A program made the position numbers and the translations under genes. This document shows, piece after piece, positions 56,456 to 64,000 of a stretch of DNA of 64,000 bases (positions are counted from its first letter, which is position 1; each line of letters begins with the position of its first letter). The notes beneath the pieces are model-generated. The model was given only the letters and a program-made list of their open reading frames with translations, was not told the DNA's origin and made no database searches. The stretch is from Bactrocera neohumeralis (Eukaryota > Arthropoda > Insecta > Diptera > Tephritidae), in the NCBI RefSeq assembly GCF_024586455.1, contig NC_065921.1:28889135-28953134 (forward strand), in the 5' to 3' direction.

Positions 56456-59400
56456 ATGGAAGAAAACGCAAAAGCTGACAAAATTATATCACAGGCAACA
56501 CAATGGAGTTTCGAAGGCGATTGCTCCTTGCTCGCCTGGATGCAAGAGCTTTCACAGGTAAACCATCCACTTATCGCAAATGCGCCTTAGAAAGAGTGTA
56601 CTTATATTAACGTATATACAAACGCCTTGACAGCATATAGAACAAAGAGCCACTACAACCAATGATGCACTGCAGCAATTAAACAAAAATGTTAAACGCA
56701 CTGCAATAGCGTTGGATAATGCGGCTAATAGTTTAACAGCATTACAATATACGCAATTTGTGGAAAGTCGCTGCCATGATGACGACGAGACACAAACCAC
56801 TACAAAAGAGGTGGAAGCGGTAGCTGCGCCAACAGTAAGCCTTTTTTTTATCAATTTATTAATTAATTTTGTATAAACTAAAATTTAATTTTTTACAGTC
56901 CAGTGCAAAAACCAAGTCGCCCAAAGAGGTGCTGGAAACCTTTATGCAGAAAAATTTACAAATGTTACACGACTGTCATGAAAAGTATGCGCTCGATTTT
57001 GAAGACTCCGATGAGGATGACAACACAAACACTAATAAGTATGCTCTTATAAAATTATTTAACGAAAGTATAATGTCAATGTATTACATCCCTGACGTAG
57101 TTACATATATCAACCGAAGAATCCCTATAATGATGCTTTGCTGCCACATATCTACGGTAGTAAATTATGGAAGGAACACTGGCATGTAGGACTTTGCGAT
57201 GGCTCCAACGAGTACTCGGGCGACGAAGCATCCGATGCATTCTCCGAATCCTCAAGTTCCTCAGCTGCTGATAATGAATCATATGAGAGCAATACAGCAA
57301 ATCTCTCCGAATGGGCTTCGAGCACTTCCATACCAATTGAACATAAACATCCCGCCTTGATGGTGGTTCAAAAAGAGCATGCATTACCTCCAGCTTCTGC
57401 TGTGCGAAACAAGCATTTGCCAAGTACACAACACATGCAGAGCAATGATGACAGCGATACCTGCTCCACAACGTCTCGAAGTACCACAACGAATCCGCCA
57501 GTTAGAATCCGCGAGCACGATTTATTTGCTGCTTTACGCCATGATACGCCAATCACCAGTACATCTACTTCGTCCTCGCCACAGCAACATATTGCTGCCA
57601 CAACGCAAGCCCAACGCACCGCAGCAATGATGACAGCGAAATCCTCAACGATAGCACCATTCTTTGATGTCACACCTCCTACAGATATTTTCGCGGATGC
57701 GGCGGCGCAGCCACAACCCAACAGCCGTTCGGAAAATGAAGCTATTCAACCAAAATCAAATGCCGCTCAAATTAAGCGTAAACCTGTGAACTTATTCGAT
57801 GACGATGATTTCAATTCATTCATGACAGAAGTCGTAGATAAGGCGCAAACGAAAGCTCCACCAGAACGAAACCAAGCACCACAAATGCCTGTGCCGGCCA
57901 GTAGAAGTTTGCCCTCTAGAAGTGAGGACGATTTGCCACCCGCACGAACCGTAGACTTATTTGCCGAACAACCGAGTATTAAACCGCCAGCAACAAATCG
58001 AGCAACCGCGCCAATAGAAATTGAGAAACCAAAGGAAACCATAACTCGAAAACCGGTAAATCTGTTCGACAGTCCCGAAGGTAGTCCACAAAATGATGCG
58101 CTCTTCACGAGCAACAACAAAACGGTCGAGCGGAGTTTTGAAAAGCCGAAAGACGAAACAGCTCCCGCAGTTGCAAAGCCTAGTATCACTGCCAAGTCGC
58201 TGTTTGACGATGACGACGATGATGATGACTTCTTAAATGTGTTTGGTGCTAAGAAGTTGAATCTGCCACAGCGCTCGACGGGTAAAACGCTACTCTTCGA
58301 CGACGATAATGAGGAAGTAACACGCCCACCTACAAATACTCGAACAACAAGCAACCTATTCGATGACACACCAACTGCCGATGATTTCACGCCCACTAAG
58401 TCGATATTTAAGCAAAACAACAACAATAACAACAAAACGAGCGATAGCTACACAGTTAACGGTAGTGTTGGTAGCGCGCCGCCCCAAAATAATGCAACAG
58501 CAAGAACTGTAGAAGAAGCTTTAACAAACACTACAACAACAACAACTGCAACATCAACGAATACGATTTCGAAATCACAGGTAAATTGCTATAGTAGAAG
58601 TATGTGTTATATAGTTGTTGTAATTTTCTATATTTGCAGTTGGTGTACACGCTACCGGCGAACCCCGTTAGTAAGCCCTTTAGCGCTAATCTCTTTGCTG
58701 ATGACGAAAATGACGATTTAGATGAACTGTTTAGTAAGAAGTCAACAAAGCAACAACCAGCCAAAACTGTTAACAATGAGCCAAGTGAAAAGGTGGCAAT
58801 CACGAAACCAATCTCAAATGTAACGGCGCCGCAGAAGAAATCACTCTTCGGCGATGACTTGGTAGACGACGATGATGATGATGATTTATTCGGTAAGCCT
58901 AGCAATCACTCCATCCCACCAAGTAAAGCCTCTCTCCGCGTAGAGAATCGCACGGGCGCCAGTCTCAAAAGCGCAACACTTTTTGGTGATGATTTCGATG
59001 ATGGTGCCGATGACTTGTTTGCTGTGAAACCGGCCCAGAAAGTAAACATCAGCACTGCAGTTAGTAAGGATAAACCGGAAACTGCTTCTATCAAAGACGA
59101 GACGACACAAGTTTTAAGAGAGCAAAAAGTAGACAAGTCTTCGAACCAACAATCAACGGAAGCGGCACTAATGGGAGCTGTGAAGAATGTCAGCGTACAT
59201 AAATCGTTATTTGAAGATGAAGATTTGGAAAATGCGAATGATCTCTTTAATTCTGCGAAGAAAGACACGCTTGCCGGGTTGGAGCAGGTCAAAGAAGAGA
59301 GCAATGATATTTCAAACGAAGTAAAGGCTGGCTCAAGCGTTATTGAACCCAATATGTCTGCTTCTATTTTGGAAAAAGAGAGTGCAGAGTTGAAGCCGCC

Positions 59401-61897
59401 AGCAATTAATGGACTTCTTAGCGAGGCTGAAGAAAATATGAGCGAAAGCACGCAGAAGACACTAATTGCTGACGTCACAGTGGAACAAAAAGTCGATAAT
59501 GATGAAAAGATTGTCGCCAATGCTGAAGAGCTGTTTCAATAATTTGAAAACGAACTTAGCAGAGACTGAGGATACCACGGTGGACACAATGAGCACCACA
59601 CAAAAGAGTACACCAAACAAGGAAGAGATTAAAGAAGCTGAAACATTTGCAGCAAACTGGAAGCACGATGAGAGTAACGCTGAAAATAAACTGGATCCGA
59701 TATCGGAACACACGGTAGAGCATACTGAAGAACCCGTAACGTCACAACACATAACGGAACCAATAGCAGAGGTTCCGGATACAATGCAAGACAGAGAGAA
59801 CACAGCTGGCCAACAACAAAAATATGCCTCCATCTTTCTCGATGAACCACCCGATGATGATGACTTCTTTACAACACTCAGCAATAACACGAAACCGTTA
59901 TCTGTCTCGAAACTAACGCTCGACTTGGAAAGTGATTTCTATGAACCAGCCTTGCCACAAGTACCGAACTCCGCACGTACTACAACAACTGCAGCGACAA
60001 CAAACACACAGGCAGGCGCCAGTGATTACGGTGGTCTACGTCTATTTAGCGAAATTCCACCCGACGACGACGACGATGATGAAGATGACAATAATTTTGA
60101 ATCTGTCAAAAACACCAAACCGACCTCCGATAACGGCGCTGGCGTCAATCAGCGTTTGCATAGTGTTTTCTATGACGACTTCTCCGAGACTTTGGAGGCC
60201 GTGCAGCAAATTAAGGAGAATAAGATTGCGGCGCATGCGTTGTTTGATGACGAACCGCCACCGGATGAAGAGCCATTCGCTGCCAGAGCAATAGAGACGT
60301 CGAAAAATGTGGTGGAAACCACAGCCGCCAAATCAGATACAGAAATAAGTGAAGTTGAACAAGAAAAGGCGTACAGTGGAGCTGAAACTTCGAAAGATGA
60401 CACTGATCGTGCAGTGCCAAAGCTGGAAAACACTGCAATTCCGCCTGCGCCGGAGAAACCGCGCGCTGCCGCTGGCAAACTGCAAATGCCAAACATCAAG
60501 ATCAATGTACAAGCACTGCTGCCCGGCGGTGGCGGCAGACCAAGTTTCAAAAAGTCCCCAACCACACCCACGGTCTCTACACATACACCTACGACAAGTG
60601 AAATTTCCTTACCGCCTCCAGCTGCTGAGTTGAGCAAAGCTCCCACGAGCGCAAGCTTAAAATCAACGGTATCCGCTGAATCGGCGAACGAGAGCCTGCT
60701 GCCGAGCGTTTGCAAAACTCGCGTGCGCGTGCCAGCCGGCAGGCGACCATCCACACGCAGGGCGCGTCAAGAAAACTATCGCCAATCGCTCATTGCGGAG
60801 CAGACAGACCACATAGTGGGAGATGCCGGCTCGGAAGCTGCGTCCAGCAGCAGCCAGATAACACGAAAGCCAACGAATCAGAATAAAAATGAAAGTAGGA
60901 CCGTACCATCAACGTCAAGCAGCGTTGTCGAAGCGCCAGCAAGCATTAATATTCCTAAGCCAACGAACTTATTCCCGGACGAAGACGCTGACGCCGATGA
61001 CTACGACACACTTTTTAAGCCTGCGCAGACAACCAGAACTCAAACCAGCAACAATGCCCAGCAGGCGTTGCATATAAAGACAGCGAATGATTTAAGTGAG
61101 CCCGGCCCGTTTCTTCAAACGATTCCCACACAAGCGACAACAAAAAGTAAAGTGGATTTCGTTGAGAGCGATGGAGACGATGACGACGATCTGTTTAAGA
61201 GCGTGCGGATCGCGCCCACAAGCGCAGCGCTGAGGCCAGTGAACAACAGCAAAGCAGCAATCATAACAACAACCACACAAAGCGTACCACCAACAATACC
61301 AGCAACTAAATCGCTTTTCGGCAACACGCCAAGTGAAGATTCCGATGATGATCTCTTCAAAAGCAACAAATCGCTGCTAAACACAGACGCACGAACAAAC
61401 ACGAAGGCGCCAAGTCCGCTTACAACAACAGCAACCGTAGCTGCATCAGCAAGCCATGCAGCTGTTGAGCCGAAGCCAAAAACCGAGCGCAAATTGGACT
61501 CGATTTTCGGTAGCGACGATGAGGACGACGATTTTCTGTCGCAACTTAAGCCCAAAAAGAAATCAATAGCGAGCTTGTTAACAGCCAGCGCGGTCAGTGC
61601 GGCGAAGTCGTCAACTTCGGTCGGTGCTGGCCTGTTTAGTGATATCGAAAGTGATGAAGACGATCTGTTTGGCGCCAAGAGCAAGACAATGCAAAGTAAA
61701 TTTTTATTTCTACTAAAAAAATTATTTTAAAAAATAACTGTTTGTCATATTTTGCAGCCACGGGTAAGGCGAAAGCACCTATAACAACGTTGCCGTCCGC
61801 CAGCAACAAACAAAAGCCAACAGCAACAAAGCAACAGTCACTCGACAAGCAAAAGACTTTAGCGGATAATCCTTTGGCAGATCTGTTAAATCCATAA
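56456..61897 (+). CDS. FAM21: WASH complex subunit 2 (FAM21/WASHC2), 6 exons, one apparent frameshift
   Basis: Exons: 56456-56557, 56634-56834, 56899-57038, 57101-58580, 58640-61695, 61758-61897; all GT-AG. Ignoring one extra base near 59537, the product is 1705 aa. The start AAAATAATGG is the first ATG of the open exon. The head (about residues 1-170) has WSFEGDCSLLAWMQELSQ, LTALQYTQFVESRCHDDDE, EVLETFMQKNLQMLHDCHEK and PHIYGSKLWKEHWHVGL, matching the globular head that docks on the other WASH subunits. The long disordered tail carries at least 15 acidic LF repeats (NLFADDENDDLDELF, TLFGDDFDDGADDLF and others), the retromer (VPS35)-binding modules. KTRVRVPAGRRPSTRRAR (about 1333) is the conserved basic, capping-protein-binding-like segment. 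The C-terminus ends DNPLADLLNP. Role: recruits WASH to endosomes for actin-driven sorting. Confidence 0.93.
59530..59545 (+). other. FAM21: Apparent +1 frameshift in FAM21 exon 5
   Basis: Reading frame 2 runs from 58640 to a TAA at 59540-59542 (...NAEELFQ). Frame 3 is open from 59466 onward to 61695 and continues the same acidic, LF-rich composition. Dropping one base at about 59537 (CTGTTTCAATAATTTG) gives EELFNNLKTNLAETED and restores the whole 1705-aa protein; total exon length is then exactly divisible by three. No intron is available to explain it. Confidence 0.7.
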
Positions 61898-62205
61898 CAG
61901 GTCGCCTTGCTTGCTTCGGCGGCCTTCCACTAGCAAATTACCGCTGTAGTAACGAAGAAATATCAACGAAAGTGCATTAACCGTTAAACACATTTATTTT
62001 CCTTGCACCTGCATTGTATGTGCGTGCATGAGTATTTAGCGAACAAAAAGTAAAAAACTTCTATTGAATTTTTAATTAATTATTTTATGATTTAAATCTA
62101 TTTTATATTATATATACACACATTTCCATACCTACATATGTATGCATATGTACATAAAAAATATTTCTTTTATTTCATAATATGCATATCTACAAAATAA
62201 AATTA
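61898..62205 (+). terminator. FAM21: FAM21 3' UTR with poly(A) signal
   Basis: AATAAA at 62196-62201, about 300 nt after the stop at 61895-61897, followed by A-rich sequence. Probable transcript end; not confirmed. Confidence 0.5.
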
Positions 62206-62209
62206 TTAA

Positions 62210-63720
62210 AAAAAAACAACAATGTGGAGTATTAAATTATAAAAATAATAATTAAATAATATTAAAAACGCATTTCACACGGACAGTTAATTGAGTCAAT
62301 TAACGGTTCTTTTCTTAACGTACACATTTCTCAATTAAGGTGTTGCATTAATAAAAAAATAATTTAAAAATGTTAATTAAACAATTAATTTAAAAATAAG
62401 TAATTAAAAAATAATTCAAAATAATAATTTTGTAAAAAAAAATTATTTAAAAAAACTTTAGTAAAAAAATTAAAAAAAAATAACTAAAAAAATAATAATT
62501 AAAAAACTAATTAGTCCAAATTAAAAACTCAAAACTCAAAAAAATATTTAAACAAAAAATTAATTTCTTGTTGTTACAAAAAGCTTACTTTAAAACTAAA
62601 TTAAAGAAGAAGAAAAACATTTATACTCCATAAAAAAATTTAATTAAAAATTTTAATTATAATAAAAAAATTTTAATTTAAAAAAATAATTAAAAAAAAT
62701 TTAATTATAATAAAAAAATTTTAATTTAAAAAAATAATTAAAAAAATTTTAATTAAAAAAATAATAAAAAAATTTTAATTATAATAAAAAAATTTTAATT
62801 TAAAAAAATAATTAAAAAAGTTTTAATTTAAAAAAATAATTAAAAAAATTTTAATTTAAAAAAATAATTAAAAAAATTTAATTTAAAAAAATAATTAAAA
62901 AAATTTTAATTTAAAAAATTAATTAAAAAAATTTTAATTTAAAAAAATAATTAAAAAAATTTTAATTTAAAAAAATTATTTAATAAATTATATTTCTTAT
63001 CAATTTGTATAGCGAATGTTTTCATTTTTTTTTTTTTTGAAAATTAGCAAAATCTGTGGTTTATACTAATAAAAATATTTCGAAATTAATAAACGAAAAC
63101 AAATAATTTAAAAAAGTGCAATTAAACAATTAATTTAAAAATAATTTATTAAAAAAATAATAATAATTTAAAAAATTAAATACAAAATTAAAAAAATTAA
63201 ATATAAAATTTAAAAAAATTAATTAAATTTTTTTTAATTACATAAAAATGCATTTATCATCAAATTATATAGTCGAATATTTTAATTGAGTTTTTTTAAA
63301 TTAACAAAATGTTTTATTAGAATTTAATTACTTAATTTTTTATTAGAAAATTTTGGTTGACAATTTCGGCTCAGCAACCAATTTATATAAAAAATCAATG
63401 GACGCTTGTCCCGATCAAAACAAAAAAACATATACATACATAAATCAAAAAATAATAATTGACTCCTTACAATAAAAAAATATATGTACATATAATTGAT
63501 TAAAAAAAAATTAAAAATAATTTACCCTTTACAATGAAAAATAGCTATATAAAATTAATTAAAGGAAAAATATAAAAAAATTCAATAAAATTAAAAGTAA
63601 ATAAAAAAATTAAATATAATTTCAAAAATTAGTTAACAAATTTTGAATAAATTAAAAAAATTGATATTAAACTAAAATTTTAATATAAAAATAATTTTTC
63701 GTTACTTATTATCATTCAAT
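62210..63720. repeat. Extremely A+T-rich region with ~28-bp degenerate tandem array
   Basis: From about 62640 to 62990 the unit TTTTAATTTAAAAAAATAAT plus TAAAAAAA is repeated about 12 times with length variation (period about 28 bp, some units near 26-30). The surrounding 1.2 kb is almost only A and T with poly-A/poly-T runs. No gene is seen. A low-complexity spacer downstream of FAM21. Confidence 0.8.
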
Positions 63721-64000
63721 TATTTGCATCTTAACGTCTTACAACAAACACTTATTTGTATTTCTTCTTTGTATCTACATACATATGTACATATGTATAT
63801 TCATATATATGTATGTAAGTGAGTAAGTAAGTAAATTGTAGCACTGTATTGATCCAACTTGTATTTTAGTATTCAATGAGTTAGTTTGCTCTTTGGTTGT
63901 CGTTATAACTTCTATTGCTAACGGTAACGTACTTTTAACGTTAATTTGTCCCACATTAGTAAAAATTTTATAGTATATTTCTAATAAAAGACTAATAAAA
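63720..64000. other. Window end, no gene recognised
   Basis: TACATATGTATATTC-type simple sequence near 63780-63820; otherwise nothing recognisable up to the window edge. Confidence 0.3.

Noticed and set aside
57767..58435. 222-codon minus-strand open frame opposite FAM21
   Set aside because: Antisense shadow of the Asp-rich LF repeats (GAC/GAT runs read as Ser/Val/Ile); the same applies to the other long antisense frames at 58.9-61.7 kb.
1..64000. A new multi-gene defence, biosynthetic or toxin system
   Set aside because: Only three host genes with known unrelated families are visible. The remaining open frames are transposon debris or composition artefacts.

Overview
This is insect nuclear DNA from a higher fly (Schizophora). 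A tephritid-type fruit fly is most likely, because a GBX-family homeobox gene has a Drosophila unplugged-like domain layout and the repeats are mariner (including a DD41D 'rosa'-type family), RTE-like LINEs, RNase H LINEs, short SINEs and MITEs. The species assignment is inference; no search was possible.

Three protein-coding genes can be supported. (1) unplugged (unpg/GBX), minus strand, three exons between 32550 and 19235, with an 11.5-kb first intron that holds much of the window's repeats. (2) A PINX1-type G-patch protein, minus strand, two exons, 55926 to 53997. (3) FAM21/WASHC2, the WASH-complex tail subunit, plus strand, six exons, 56456 to 61897, with one apparent extra base near 59537 that breaks the frame in this assembly. 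Genes 2 and 3 are divergent, with 529 bp between their ATGs.

Layout: 1-19 kb lies 3' of unpg and is LINE, mariner and RTE debris separated by single-copy-looking non-coding DNA. 19.2-32.6 kb is unpg; its intron carries an almost intact mariner (24.7-26.0 kb), a 103-bp minisatellite and a hAT remnant nested in an older dispersed repeat. 33-54 kb is a gene-free, repeat-dense intergenic region in which several insertions can be dated relative to each other by target-site duplications. 54-62 kb is the PINX1/FAM21 gene pair. 62-64 kb is extremely A+T-rich, with a degenerate tandem array.

The three genes do not form an obvious pathway: one is a developmental transcription factor, one a nucleolar/telomerase-linked factor and one an endosomal actin/retromer adaptor. 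I found no convincing new molecular system. The best signals are clean retroposition footprints (a SINE in a LINE with a paralogous empty site; a poly(A)-tailed 63-bp insert in a mariner; a 495-bp element with a 16-bp duplication), the near-intact mariner with one late nonsense codon, and the FAM21 frame break.
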